From positions 393,318-457,317 of the forward strand of contig WELA01006442.1 in assembly GCA_009602735.1 (NCBI GenBank): 64,000 nucleotides of DNA, in the 5' to 3' direction. Within the stretch, counting starts at the first letter, position 1. Each line of letters begins with the position of its first letter. This stretch comes from Mesotaenium endlicherianum. Lineage: Eukaryota > Streptophyta > Zygnematophyceae > Zygnematales > Mesotaeniaceae. The notes under the pieces are model-generated. The model saw only the letters and a list, made by a program, of their open reading frames with translations. It searched no databases and had not been told where the DNA came from. Positions 1 through 10,978 of this stretch are shown piece after piece. A program made the position numbers and the translations under genes.

Positions 1-708
1 ACCCACCCACCCACCATTGATAAAAGGACCAACAATAGACCTGACTGTTAGAACGACAGACGACGAGTAAGACAGGCGAGGAACAAGAAAGAAGCAAAAC
101 GGGCACATGCAATGAGCCCACACCGAGCGCAAACACACGAACGCACCGCTGCACAAGCACATACGTGGCAGTTTCACATGGAGCGGAAAGGACAGCCAGG
201 ATGAAGCTCGAGGTCACAAAAGGGAAGAAGCACGGAAGCCCGGGAGCGCCAAGGGACAAAAAAACATGAGCCTGAATTCAATACTGGAATTGGGGTCCAG
301 CCCTCCAAAAGCTCAGACCGTGCTGCTGCTACTGCTGCCGCTGTTGCTGCAAGGCAGGGAGAGAGGGAAGGCCGGGAGAGGGCAGAGGGAGAGAGGGCAG
401 AGCGAGAGAGGGCAGGCAGACAGATGGCAGGAATAGGGAGAGGGCACTTTGCATCAAATCATCGGCTCCCCCCTGGCCCCTCCTTCGGCGGGTCTGTTTT
501 AGAGTCTCCAGGCAGCTGGAACCGCACGCCAGGACTGAAGTGGCTGACCCTTCGTGAGAGCCCAAGTTCATCAATGCATAAATGAAATGATGAGATTCGG
601 CCCGCAACTAGGATATCGACAACAAGAGGGCTTGCGATGTAGGTCCCACAGCTTCTGGCCCGGGGTCAGGATCCCCGGGTTTCTGGTCTGGGTTTCCGGT
701 CTAGACCT

Positions 709-830
709 CTAAGGTTTAGGGTTTGGGATTCAAGGTTTCGGATCAGAGAGTGAGGGTGTCGGCTCCAGGGTTTTGGGCTTCAGGTTTAGGGTTTGGAACT
801 GAGGTGTAGGGTGCGGGGTCGAGGGTGCAT
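709..830. repeat. Degenerate telomere-like heptamers (GGTTTAG/TTTAGGG type)
   Basis: Repeated GGTTTAGGG, GGGTTTGG and similar heptamer derivatives on the plus strand, interspersed with other sequence. They lie in the intron just downstream (in gene sense) of the 860-1030 exon. Confidence 0.6.
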
Positions 831-859
831 GTGACAGATGGCGGGCGAGAGGAGGGCAC

Positions 860-2213
860 CAGATTGAATTCGGGCCTCGAGGAGAACGCTTGGCCAGCGA
901 GGAAGTCAGCCGACGACGACGCAAAGCCCCCCGCAGCCCCGGGCGGCGGCACTGAGGTGGCGGCGTGCGAGCGCATGCGCGGCATGGTGCCCAGCAGCAC
1001 CGCCACGGCTTCCACCAGCCCGTTCTCGTCCTGCCACGCGGCACGCACGCACAGGGGTCCGCGTTGCGCGCGGGCGGGCGTATGCGGACTTTGCACAATC
1101 AGTCGAGATGCATCTTTAAGAAGGAAAGACGTTGAAGCAGAGAGGGAGGGGTTCGGAAGAACAGAAGCATGCAGGCATGCAGGCAGGCATGCAGGCAGGC
1201 AGGCAGGCAGGCAATCAGAGAGAGGAAGACACACTAAGCACACTGCCATCGCGACAAGGCGACGACGCGTTCCTTTGTGGTGCGCCCTCTCTTGGGTAGC
1301 CCGTCGCCAGCTGTTGCCAGCTGCCGCCGCGGGAGTGCATGCGCTTATTTTCTTAAGACAAGGGGCCAGGGCCACTGCCCACCTGCAGCAAGTTCCCGCC
1401 AACCCACACACTCGCGCATACAGGCATGCACGCACACGCGCACAGATGCGCGCACACACAGGCACACACGCACGCAAACACATACACGCGCATGCACGCG
1501 TGCAAGAATCCCCCGGCACGCGCTCCCGCAAGCACCAATTTCTCTACCCCCAGGGCGGCACCCCACCCGCTGCTACCCCTCCGCGTGCTCTCTTACAAGC
1601 GGGCATGGTTGCGGAACCAGATCCGTAAGCAGGCACCTGTCGAGACGTGCACGATGAGATGCATATGTGCCTTTACTGTGTCTGCAATCCCCCTGCCACT
1701 GCGTGCGGTAGCTGCAGCCTCGCCGCTGTCAGGTGGCGCCGTCCCTCGCCTCCTCCGGATATGCTCCACCTGCGGGCCGCGGAGGGCTCCGCGCGAATGG
1801 GCGTCGCCCCCAGTGAAGGAATCGGGGAGGATTTGGAAGAAGTCTTGAGAAAGTTATTCAACCTTTCTGGGCAGAGATGCATTCAGTATAAGATTAGGTT
1901 AAGGTCTTGAGGTTGGGGCTCAAAATCCGAAAGTCCCTGGACCCCTAGGGGGGAGAGTCTAGGGTCTAGGGTCTGCGATGTAAGTTCTAGGGTTTGTTTC
2001 ATGAATAATTTAGGGTAGGGTTTTAGAATCTAAGGTACCTCGCGCTCGAGGATCTGGTCGTCGTGGTACGAGCTGTGCAGCCGCAGCAGCGATATCTGCC
2101 GCCCGCCCGCCCGCCCGCCCGCAAATCAGCCCGTCAGCAAGCGCTCTCAACATGGACACGTGGCACCCACCAGGAAAGCCCCGCGCACACGCACACATTC
2201 ACTCACACTCACG

Positions 2214-2265
<52 letters not shown>

Positions 2266-5200
2266 AGCTTGGACAGGTGAGAATCACTCACACGAGCCAC
2301 ATGTGTGTACGTGCGTGTATAGATGTACGTTTGAAAAGAACAGAGAAGTCTCATCGCGGAGAAGAGGCAGAGGCAAAGCTGACATTGCATTGACCCCCCA
2401 TAGGTGATAGTCTGAGAGACAAAGGGAGACGCGCTCAGACACATGACAGGGTTCTATAGAAGTAATAAAGCCTCAAATCTCAGTCTGACCTCTGAGCAAC
2501 CCTTAGACGCCCGAAATCAGATCACCCAAAGGAGGTCCAGGCTCCAGTGCCGCCTGAAGTTCTTTTCTGAATCAATTGGAAGGTTGCGAACGCGCGTGAG
2601 CACTTCTATGCGCGTACACATGTGGAGAAACAATCAGATATATGCAAGCAATTTAGCACGCGCGACGACTCGAGGGCGGGTGTGGTGTAAGAGAAAGGAA
2701 GGACTCGTGTGTAATTGTGCGCATATGTCTTTGTCGGAAAGGGTGACCACACAGGGCCCGTGTAGCCAGTGTAGTGTACACTTTGGATGCAAGTGCGTGT
2801 CGCGTGTGCAAAGATGTACGAACTGCGTGCAATGTCGCACCCGCGTTACACGCGCTGTGCGACGATGCAAGGTGGCAGGCTACAGGCTCGCCACCTCCCA
2901 TGCACGCGCTCAGCAGCAGCGTTCTCATCGTGCCCCTTATACAGATCTCTTCACAACGCAACACTCTCCAGCGACAGCCCCCAGCGGCAGTGCCCCCTCT
3001 CTCTTTCAATCTCCACAAGGGCCGATACTTGCAGGCAGGCAGGCAGGCAGGCAGGCTGAAAGGCAGCTGAGAGGCAGGCACGGGGGCAGGCGGGTGGGCA
3101 GCGGGCGGGCGGGCGGGCAGTATGTAAGATTTTCTGGGGAATAGGGGTCAACAGCGCACAAATTTTATCAAATAGAGGTGATTTATGATTTGTTCTTGCG
3201 GTTCACCCTTTATGAAGCATCACCATCATCTGTTGGACACGGACTGCATGCGGACTGCGACGCGCCGGCACACGTCCGGCAGAAAAGGGCGTGGGAGAGA
3301 GGGGAGAGAGCACAGAAGAGGGGTATGTGGGATTAAGGATTTGTATTATTTTTTAGCGTTTTAGGGAAGGGGCAGCACGCACGGAGGTGGAGAGCCAGCC
3401 GAGCGACGCAGCGGCCGCCACGCACGCCCAATACTCCGAGTGCTCCTCCGGCCTCTGCAGCAAGTTCCACGCCCAAACTTCAAACTTGTGGTGAGCACCT
3501 GAGGAGTGGTAGGATACCTGTCTGTATTTCACCGTTGAATGTAGTAGAGGGTGAGAAGATGAGGCGGAACCGGGACAAAGATGGAGAGAAATAGACGAGG
3601 CGAGAATGAATAAAGATGAACAGACCATGCAGACGGCAGGTAGGGGTACGTGTATGTCTACACATCCATATGCCCTACGATCTAATTTGCTCCTCCCGGC
3701 CACTGCAAACGCGCTCACGCTAAAATGGGAAGGCGGTTGAAAGAGGGGACCCAGACGGCAGATACGTACACATATATGCTCATGTACATACATACATGTA
3801 TGTATACCCATATGTATGCACCCATGTATTTATACCCATGTATATAAACACATGCACACATGTATGTATATATATATATATAATCTAAAACGCATATATG
3901 CACATACGGGTACACACATGTACATATATATACATCACATATGCAGACATGTACGTATATACGTAGATGCTACGTGCGTGCATACAAGCGTATGTTTATC
4001 TCTATAGACACAGAATTATGTGTTGCCTTGAGCTGGGGGAGGGGGGGGGGGAGGGGAGAGGCTGCTGCCTATAGGAGGTTAATTTCTACACATGCGGCCA
4101 TCGCAAATTTTGCCCCCATCTGCCGCCTGTTTGAATGCTAGCATTTAATGCCACCTGTCATGTCATCACCTCCTATCGATCTATGGCCGCCTGTCGATGT
4201 ATGGCAACCTGTCAGCGCTATGGCATTGCCATCTGTCAGCACCAGGGTGCCGGCCCGCCCAAGGGTGGGGAGGATAAGCACTAGTCGGCAGGGGGCTGGG
4301 GACGGAGGCTACCTCGACAGATATCAGCAGGCCGCGGAGGCGCGCCAGCCGGGCGGCGACAGTGATGCCGCCAGGCGCCGTCAGCACGGCGTCGTGTTCC
4401 TGCGCACAGTTTTGCTTTTCACTTTCAGGATTTGGCAACTGCCCAATCTGACCCTGTGGCGGGCGGCTCTTTGTATGTGTGAGTGTGTGTATGTGTGTGT
4501 GTGTGTGTTTGGGCGGGGGGGGGAGTGGGGAGGGGGGAAGGAGGTTTTGACCGATTCGCTCTAGCTATGGCCTTGTAGGGCTTTTTAGGGAGGGGGAATG
4601 ATTTTACGCATCAAGTTTTCACGCATTAGAAATTCCAGCACTGGACTTTCGGGCAGGCAAGTCCGCCGTTCCAAATTGCAGATCCTAAAATTCCGTCTCG
4701 TGCCTGTTGGAGGTACAACGCCCAGCGCTGGGATCAGAGCTGGAAAGTTTCATATTCACGCTGTATGAGGGTTAGGGGTGTGTGACGAGGGTTGGGAATT
4801 AGGGATGCCCCACAGTGAGCCAGTCGGCGAGGGCTTCGGTGTAGTTCTGCACCGAGGCGTCGCCCCTGTCCAGGTACATGATGTCCACCAGCGTCCACAC
4901 AGCATGCGCCACCTGTCGCCCTCGATTGCACCACCCGCACCCCCGTCGCCCCCCCGCCACAAACAAGCTGAGAAGAGGGCATAGGGAAAGAAGAGGCAAC
5001 GTGAGTGCACGAGTGGCAGCGGTCCCTCACGGAACGTTGATTTTAGCGCAGAGGTGACGGTTTGGGGGGGGGGGACTCCGTTCACACAAGCACATGCGCG
5101 CACAGACGCACGCGCTCACACGCACATAGACACACAAGCCCGTGCACGTACGCGCCTGCGCACACGCTTTGTGCGCATGCACATGCGCCCACGCCCATTC

Positions 5201-5745
5201 CCACACACACACGCCGGTGCGCACACACACGTGAGCATGCATGTCAACATGCTGACGCGCATGCTCCCCCCCCAACCGCGCCTTCCCCCTGACATAAGGA
5301 GCGAGAGAATTCTGGCGGTGGTTGATTGTAATATGCTGAAGGCAGGAATTGACTAACAGCAGCAGCAGCAGCAGCGGCGGCGGCGGCGGCGGCAGCGGTA
5401 GCCAGAGAGGGGGGGGGCTTTACTTTCCTTGTGGGGTGGAGGGGGGGAGGGGGGGGGGTAAAGGAAAAGATGGGGCTCTCCCAATGCGCCAGCTGTTGCG
5501 ACGCGCCAGCTGTTGCAATGCGCAAGCTGTTAGTATCTTACGAAACAGAGCCTTGTAAGCAAAGAAGTTTCCCCACAATCCAGAAAGTGGCCCACTTGAC
5601 AACCCTAAAAGCTCTGCGAGGGCCCACCTGTCTCTGCAATCGCGAGGGCTCTGCCGGCCGATCGTCTTTGGCCGCTGCTCCCGCTTCGTCAGGTGTCGCC
5701 AGCAGAGCGCCCATCCTGCGGCTCCAGTCCTGCACCAGCTCCGAC
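860..5745 (-). CDS. NUP85: Nucleoporin Nup85-like protein, multi-exon, C-terminal part outside window
   Basis: Scaffold nucleoporin of the Y (Nup107-160) complex of the nuclear pore, if the match is right. Six exons read on the minus strand with GT/AG-type borders: 5628-5745, 4814-4912, 4313-4399, 3383-3454, 2039-2095 and 860-1030. The last five are all multiples of three and phase 0. In order they give VAHAVWTLVDIMYLDRGD..., EHDAVLTAPGG..., ...HSEYWACVAAAASLGWL, ISLLRLHSSYHDDQILERE and DENGLVEAVAVLLGTMPR. This is the succession I recall from plant Nup85: a 'YxDRGD' helix, a 'YW...GWL' segment, 'LLRLHGSY', then 'ENGLVEAVAVL'. The match is from memory, not a search. Introns are long, GC-rich and full of simple and telomere-like repeats. 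The C-terminal exons must lie left of position 1, and the N-terminal exons are uncertain. Exon borders are my reading of splice sites without transcript support. Confidence 0.7.
1160..1213. repeat. Short tandem repeat, GCAGGCAT/GCAG units
   Basis: Tandem GCAGG/GCAT units inside the long intron between the 2039-2095 and 860-1030 exons. A related CAGG run is at 3028-3060, followed by CGGG units to about 3120. Confidence 0.85.
1404..1505. repeat. CA/CG-rich dinucleotide tract
   Basis: Imperfect CACA/CGCA tract. The open frames across it are compositional and are not annotated. Confidence 0.8.
1885..2036. repeat. Degenerate telomere-like heptamers
   Basis: TTAGGTTAAGG, CTAGGGTCTAGGG, TTAGGGTAGGG and relatives, ending next to the donor site of the 2039-2095 exon. 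Same orientation as the other arrays in the gene. Confidence 0.55.
2215..2264. repeat. (CA)n microsatellite
   Basis: Near-perfect CA dinucleotide run of about 25 units in the region between the 3383-3454 and 2039-2095 exons. Confidence 0.95.
3770..3985. repeat. AT-rich TATG/CATA imperfect repeat
   Basis: Alternating TATGTATAC, CATATG and ACATGTA units, locally self-complementary. No coding signal. A poly-G tract lies at about 4027-4056. Confidence 0.8.
5083..5245. repeat. CA/CG-rich imperfect tract
   Basis: Long CACACGCA-type tract in the intron upstream (in gene sense) of the 4814-4912 exon. Open frames here are low-complexity artefacts. Confidence 0.8.
5357..5460. repeat. CAG/CGG trinucleotide run followed by G-rich tract
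   Basis: CAG x5, then CGG x5 or so, then GCAGCGG, followed by several G runs of seven or more to about 5458. Likely intronic. The G runs could form quadruplex structures on the plus strand. Confidence 0.85.
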
Positions 5746-5844
5746 CTGCACGCGCCCCGCCCATGGCGCGCGCGCGCTTGCAGTAGAAGCTCACGTTTGG
5801 GTACCAATGGATGCAAGCAGGAGCAGGATTTGAGATCTGTCCGA

Positions 5845-6075
5845 AGCTCATAAGGTTTGGGGTTTCAGTTTCGGGGTTTAAGCATCTGCAGGTTCCAAAA
5901 TTTAGGTCTAAGGATACAGGCTTAGGGTTTCTCCAAGGATTTCAGGTTTAGGGTTAGAGCTCTGCAGGCTCAGGGTCTCAGATTTTGGTAGTGAGGGGCG
6001 CACGCTCAGGATCCCCGGTTCTCTAAACGAGTCTAGGGTTTATGGTGGATTTGTGGGCTCCAATGACCCCTGTTC
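5845..6075. repeat. Degenerate telomere-like heptamers
   Basis: Several GGTTTGGGGTTT, TTAGGGTTTC, GGTTTAGGGTTAG and TCTAGGGTTTATGG units, all GGGTTT-rich on the plus strand, upstream (in gene sense) of the 5628-5745 exon. No perfect tandem run, so this is an old or derived interstitial array rather than a telomere. Confidence 0.6.
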
Positions 6076-6289
6076 CAAAACCCTAAGCCTTCACCCAATT
6101 GCCCAGCAAGCCAGGGCCAGATGGAGCCCTGTCGCAGGATAGCTGTACGCTGCGCGGCCAGCTGACCATGCGCAGCTGGGGAAGGCCCTCGGGTTTCATT
6201 CACACTTTTAAAAGCAACTTGTACTTTCAGTTATTAATCATTGCGCTCCCAGGGAGGATTGCACCCGCTTGAAGAGACATCAAGATGGA

Positions 6290-6560
6290 GAATTCGGGTT
6301 CAGGGTTTGATGCAAGTCTAGGGTTTAAGGCGAAGGGACTGGCCTAACGGGAGCTGGCCTAGAGAGAGGCGGAGAGCTTCCAGGCCCTAAAACCCCAGCG
6401 TATTGCAGCTTGACAGGGTGCAGGGCCCAGGGTAAGGTTTCAGGCTTTCAAACTCAGGGCTGGAGGGCTGGAGGGTTCCGAAGGTTTTAAGGTTTCTAAC
6501 TTCTGAGGGTCAGTGATACGGGCTTAAGGTTTACGGTTCATATTTGCAGGATATACATGT
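6290..6560. repeat. Degenerate telomere-like heptamers
   Basis: TTCAGGGTTTGATG, TCTAGGGTTTAAGG, GTAAGGTTTCAGG and similar units. A smaller patch of the same kind is at 6905-6960 (GGTGTAGGGTTTAGG). Confidence 0.5.
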
Positions 6561-7184
6561 GCATGTGTTTGTGCAGCTGGCTGGCCAGAGGCAGATTGAC
6601 TGGCCCCATGACCGACGCCTTCCAGCACGTTGCGGGATGGCACCTGTAGCCCGTAGAGCTGGCCAGCTGTGCTGTGCTCGCTGTGCTGTTTTTTCTGCTT
6701 GCCGCTCAATGTGAACGCACCGCTTCCAGATCCATCTTAATGAGACATCAAACAGCTAACTCTAGAGCTGTTCCAAGGAGGAACCTCCACGCCTTACATC
6801 CAATATGTTAAGTAATATAGGGGAAAATAAAATAAAATGAATAACAGCGAGTGCTTCACATTGGCTTCCAGGCTTCAGTTGTGCACTTTGGGCTCCGCGC
6901 ATCAGGCGTCGGGTCTAGGGAGTAGGTTTTCGGGTCAGGGTGTAGGGTTTAGGATCCTCTTCTGATGGGGCCTCAGCAGATGCTTCACTGGAGGGCTTAA
7001 GCTTTCAGCTTCCAAAGTTTTTCTAGGTCTCGTCCGCTTTTTAGGCAACGTTACGACGGTCGCACTCACTCACAGGCGGTCTGCGAGCATGGGGCGTGTG
7101 CGCATGCAATGCATGGAGAGTTGTGCCAATGCCCTGAGAGATAGAACGACAATGGAAGAAGAGAGGAGTGGGCCTCTCGTTCAC

Positions 7185-7297
7185 CTCCCGCCGTAGACGC
7201 TCTCGCTGTCCGACTCAGAGTGAAGCTCGCAGAACAGTGGCAGGCTTTCGGCTGCCAGGTGGCGCTCGTCCGCGTCGCGGAACGGGCCCCACGTGAC
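7185..7297 (-). CDS. Candidate upstream exon of the Nup85-like gene
   Basis: An open minus-strand segment follows an AG acceptor (TTCCAG just above 7297) and ends at a good donor (GAG|GTGAAC at 7185/7184). It encodes VTWGPFRDADERHL... rich in acidic residues and serine near its end. Composition matches the Nup85-like exons downstream on the same strand. I cannot align it to a known Nup85 N-terminus, so membership in that gene is inferred from strand, spacing and splice sites. Two further coding-like minus-strand stretches (about 6090-6180 and 6590-6660) could be additional exons, but their frames are ambiguous. Confidence 0.35.
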
Positions 7298-7639
7298 CTG
7301 GAAAGCAGCTGTTGTGCCACCTGGCTGCTCTTGGGCGCTGCCACTCGTGCCATTCATTCCTTTCGAACCTTGACTCTTGAACCCGTTTGTATTCTGATAG
7401 TGATTGTTGCTTGCAGAGTGTCCAGCTCCTGCATCTTGCTGAGGGTTTCTGCCTGAAGGGCTCTCCACTCGACACACGTGTAGCTCATTGGCTAAACCCC
7501 ACGAGAATTGCAGGCGGGGAGGGGCGGCATCCTTCGGCCGCAGCCTGCTGTCCTTGCCATCGCGTGAGCTGCCCATTTGCAACGGCAATCGGCACATTAG
7601 ACCTGGTGCTGGAGCTTCCTCGTTGTTTTCCATCTTCGA

Positions 7640-8990
7640 TCAGCTGTTGAACGAGCACGATAGCGTGATTCTTTACTTCATGAGTGTGTTGGCTCTAGAA
7701 TAATTGATGCTTGGAACCCGCAGTGATATTTGTTCTGGTGAAGTGTGGAATGCTGACGGCAATTGATGATATACTTTGCGCACGGAATACAGACCATAAG
7801 CATTAGAAGCCGACGAGATACTGGCCCGTATGAATTAGCGCACGTTGAGTACTTCCTGTGCACTCCCTGTGCTCCTAAATGAGTACCATATAATTGCACA
7901 CGGAGCTAGAGTGCCTCGGTCCCGATTATAACCTGACCGAGAGGTACAATCCACCTTTCCGTTTGCGCTATAAGACTTTTTGGTCCATGTTATATCATAT
8001 CGAAAAGTTGTTGACCTGCCCGGAGTGCCGGCGCGTGGCAGGCCATGCAGACCTTCTTCTTTGACGTATTTCGTGCCCGAATTAGAGCTCGGAGCAGTTT
8101 GGGGCCATTCGGGGCCGATTCGGGGCAGTCTAGGGCGGCCCCGCGACCTACAGCTACCGACATGGAAAGGATTCAACCCCGGGTAGTTTTGTCGCCCGTT
8201 GTTCGCGTGTGAATCCTGCAGGTTTCTCATTATGAGGACCTGGGGGGATGGTGGGGATCGAGCACTGGGATGAAGCTGGGACAGAGAGAACTTCATAGAG
8301 GACCGACTGAACCCAAAATTGCCAAAATGTTCTGCCCGTCGTATGTCCCCCACCCCAGCACCATGCACCCCGTGCATGACCTATGCTGCCCAGATCCTGC
8401 CCGGCCCATGCAACCTGCACTTGAAGGGGGCTGCCCACCTGCTGCTGCCCACTATACATCTGCATGATTGGGCCACCTAAACATCTCCCATAATTTGTAC
8501 TTTATATATGCATGGGTCCCTTATGTTCCGACCGCCACTTGGCCGCACGTCGCTACGATTTTCTCATGTTTTCTTTTGCGACGAGCACAAGCACCTCGTC
8601 ATGTTGCATGTAATGGATTCTGGAATGAAGACCAATGGAGACCCTCCAAATATAATTTGAAGAAAATGAGACGGCAGATCAAAAGTGTAAATACTTCGAA
8701 AATTCTCCTAATGACTTGGCATGGGTGTCGTGCCTAACAGCGTCGGTCCCTCGGCACGTGCGTAGCCTTCCAGCACGTGTGCCTTCGGCCTGGTTGATGT
8801 GTCGGTGGCCCTCCTCACGTGTGGCAGACACGGTCGATCGACCTTTGCACGTGTGTCGGTGACAAGCCTTACCAGGGTTAACCCATCCCTGGGTTCCTGA
8901 ACTTGCACCATGCAGCCTTGACCAACACTCAAGGTGACGTTCTCTGTCACCCGGCTCTCACCATCTGCTTATCCTAAGACTTTAGCAGAA
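7640..8990. other. No gene recognised
   Basis: Between the Nup85-like gene and element A. Short open frames only, none with a recognisable motif. The right part (about 8700-9030) should hold the 3' terminal repeat of element A, whose right edge is fixed at 9030 by the polypurine tract, but its left edge cannot be placed because I found no matching 5' copy. Confidence 0.5.
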
Positions 8991-9030
8991 AATTTTAAAA
9001 AATACTTGCCTTGCCTTAATTCCTCTCACA

Positions 9031-9047
9031 CCCCTCCCTTTCAGCTG
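9031..9047 (-). promoter_or_regulatory. Polypurine tract of element A
   Basis: On the minus strand CTGAAAGGGAGGGG directly precedes TGTGAGAGG, the expected TG start of the 3' LTR at 9030. It overlaps the end of the integrase/PHD frame, as is common in compact Ty3 elements. Confidence 0.65.
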
Positions 9048-10020
9048 AGGCGTCCCTGCCTTTCCTGCTGAAAGTTATTATTTTCCAGCCCTGCGGCTAG
9101 GGGTTTAGGAAGGCAATCAGGACATTCCCATCGTCCTGCCATAATTTCTTCCTCGCCAATGCAGAAAGTGTGCCAACGGGCACCACACTTGTCGCAAGTT
9201 ACCATTGCTTCCTGATCGTCCAGCACTTTGCAGCTGGCACAAGGCGTGGCCGGCACCAATTCCTCGAGCACAACCCTAACTGTGGGATCAATATTCGGCA
9301 AATGGCATAGCGAGCAATTCTGCACGTGGTCTCTCATGGTTTTACCATCAGAATCTTCCAGCTCTAACACACCATTGTCAAACGCATGTGTCACGCGCAA
9401 GATCACTGCACCTGAACTGGTGTCGATGGTGGTCTTGGTCTCGCGCTTGCGGTAGACAAAATCTCCTTCTTGAATCCGCGTCATCTGCAGGCGGTAGCTC
9501 CCGTCTCGCGTCCTGGCGTAACGTTGCGTATCTCTTTTCCGTGCAATTTTCAGATTGTCTAGTGCAGCCGGTATCATGCGCTCAAATAACGCCTTACGGC
9601 GCACCATCACTTTTAACAGTTCATCAGGGCTGTCCAGGTTTTTCACCTGTTCAATCTCCTGCTTGATGCTGCTGGACACTAGTGGACTTCTGCCAAACAG
9701 TATCTGATATGGCGAGTAATTTGCCAAGGCAGCCTGCTTGCTAAATCTGTAACCCATAACCAGCCATGGCAGGGCTAGACCCCAGTCACGCTTGTCATGC
9801 TCAAGGCAAAACTTGCGCAAAGCAGACTTAATGGTTTGCACCATCCTTTCTGCCAAACCATCTGCTTGCGGATGATCTCTAGACGTAGTGCGATGATCGA
9901 TGAAGCATCTGTCCAAGAGTTTCTGAAAAGACCCTTGGAACTCAGACCCTTGGTCTGTCAGCACTTCTGCTGGAGCTCCATGACGCGCAATCACACCATT
10001 GAGGAACGCTTCCCGGTCCC
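9041..10020 (-). CDS. Element A integrase core, C-terminal region and PHD finger
   Basis: DDE integrase that would insert the element cDNA. The frame starts inside the core: GAPAEVLTDQGSEF carries the second Asp region, and HPQADGLAERMVQ the catalytic Glu. A GPY-like segment follows (KRDTQRYAR... RIQEGDFVYRKRETKT). The last about 60 residues hold C-x2-C...C-x2-C...H-x2-C...W-x-C-x2-C (CASC, CDKC, WHTFC, WECPDC), the Cys4-His-Cys3 layout of a PHD finger. This is where chromoviruses carry a chromodomain. The upstream frame joins with a one-base slip near 10020. The final stop is TGA. PHD fingers read histone H3 tails in known proteins; a targeting role here is inference. Confidence 0.85.
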
Positions 10021-10973
10021 TAGACTCTCCTTAGCAGTCAGAGGGACAACCTCTATCCACTTAGAGAAATGCTCAATCATGACCATGATATACTTGTTAC
10101 CTCGCTTAGACAGCGGTAGCTCACCTGCGAGATCGCAGCTCCAACGGTAGCCTAGGCCCATGATTGGCAAAGGTTGCAAGTGTGGATGTTGCTGTGTAAA
10201 ACCAGCCTTGACGCGATCACAGCTTTGGCAGGCCTTGATTACATCTTCACACTGCTGCTTCATGCCCCTCCACCAATAAGACAGCTCCAAAAGACTATAT
10301 GTCTTCTTGACGCCATAGTGTCCAGTGTTCTCGTGCATTTCCTGCACAAGAGCTCGTCTCCCGATGGGTTCTGGCACTAACTTCTCGTGACCAGTTTCTT
10401 CAGTTTTGAAGAGGTTGTTGCATTTCCAGCAAAACCTTTTAGCTCGATGGTTTACCTGGTCCTTCTCCTTCACTGATAGTCCTTCCAAGTGAGTTCCCCT
10501 CTTCAGCCAGTGCATAGTAGCTTGATCTTTCCAGATCTCTGGACTGAACAGGGGTAGAGGCTCAGCTTCACCTGATGCTACTATTCCAGCCATTTCGGCA
10601 AGGCAAGCCACCAACTCTGTTGGGCTGCTCGGGTCTTTGTCCTCTCGGGCTCCTGTTCTGTCGTCTGAAGATGGGTCTGGGTTCCTGCTGAGTCCATCGG
10701 CGTCGTTGTTGAGCTCTCCTGCTCTGTGCACCACCGTCAATTGGTACTCTTGCAGCTTAAGAGCCCAGCGAGCCAACTTACCAGTGAGGTCTCCATTCTT
10801 CATCAGCCATAGTAATGGTGAGTGATCGGTGATCAGTGTGAAGGGTCTTCTCCAGATACTCTCTGAAGTGCGTGACCGCCCAAACCACTGTCAGCAGCTC
10901 TCCTTCATAGGACGAGTAGTTGCTCTCCGCTCGATTGTTAGAGCGTGAGGCATAGGCAATGACATACTCCTCT
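9991..10973 (-). CDS. Element A RNase H C-terminal part and integrase N-terminal part
   Basis: Begins right at the nested insertion (flank at 10974) with an EEYVIAYASRSNN-like RNase H segment, then NYSSYEGELL, then the LARWALKLQEYQLTVVHRAG... NDADGLSRNPD region typical of the Ty3 RNase H end. Next comes the integrase HHCC zinc domain (ENTGHYGVKKTYSLL ... CQSCDRV), then WSCDLAGELPLSKRGNKYIMVMIEHFSKW with the first catalytic Asp. The frame shifts near 10020 and continues in the neighbouring segment. The upstream half of the RNase H lies beyond the insertion at 12306 and above. Confidence 0.85.
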
Positions 10974-10978
10974 CTAGG

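Noticed and set aside
1-320. True telomere or subtelomere end at the left of the window
   Set aside because: ACCC units at 1-15 are short and the TTTAGGG-like units are degenerate and intronic; no perfect telomeric array is present.
743-1531. Long open frames on both strands over 0.7-1.6 kb
   Set aside because: Most of the length is simple CA/GCAGG repeat and GC-rich intron. Only the 860-1030 part is supported as an exon.
1690-1840. Coding-like GC-rich stretch between two Nup85-like exons
   Set aside because: The flanking exons join in phase (LERE to DENGLV) as in the family, leaving no room for another exon; frame wording is low complexity.
2199-2444. Cys/Val repeat protein
   Set aside because: Translation of the (CA)n microsatellite.
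8700-9030. 3' LTR of element A
   Set aside because: The right edge is clear from the polypurine tract, but no matching 5' copy was found near 19.4-20.5 kb and the left edge cannot be set, so I did not annotate an LTR pair.
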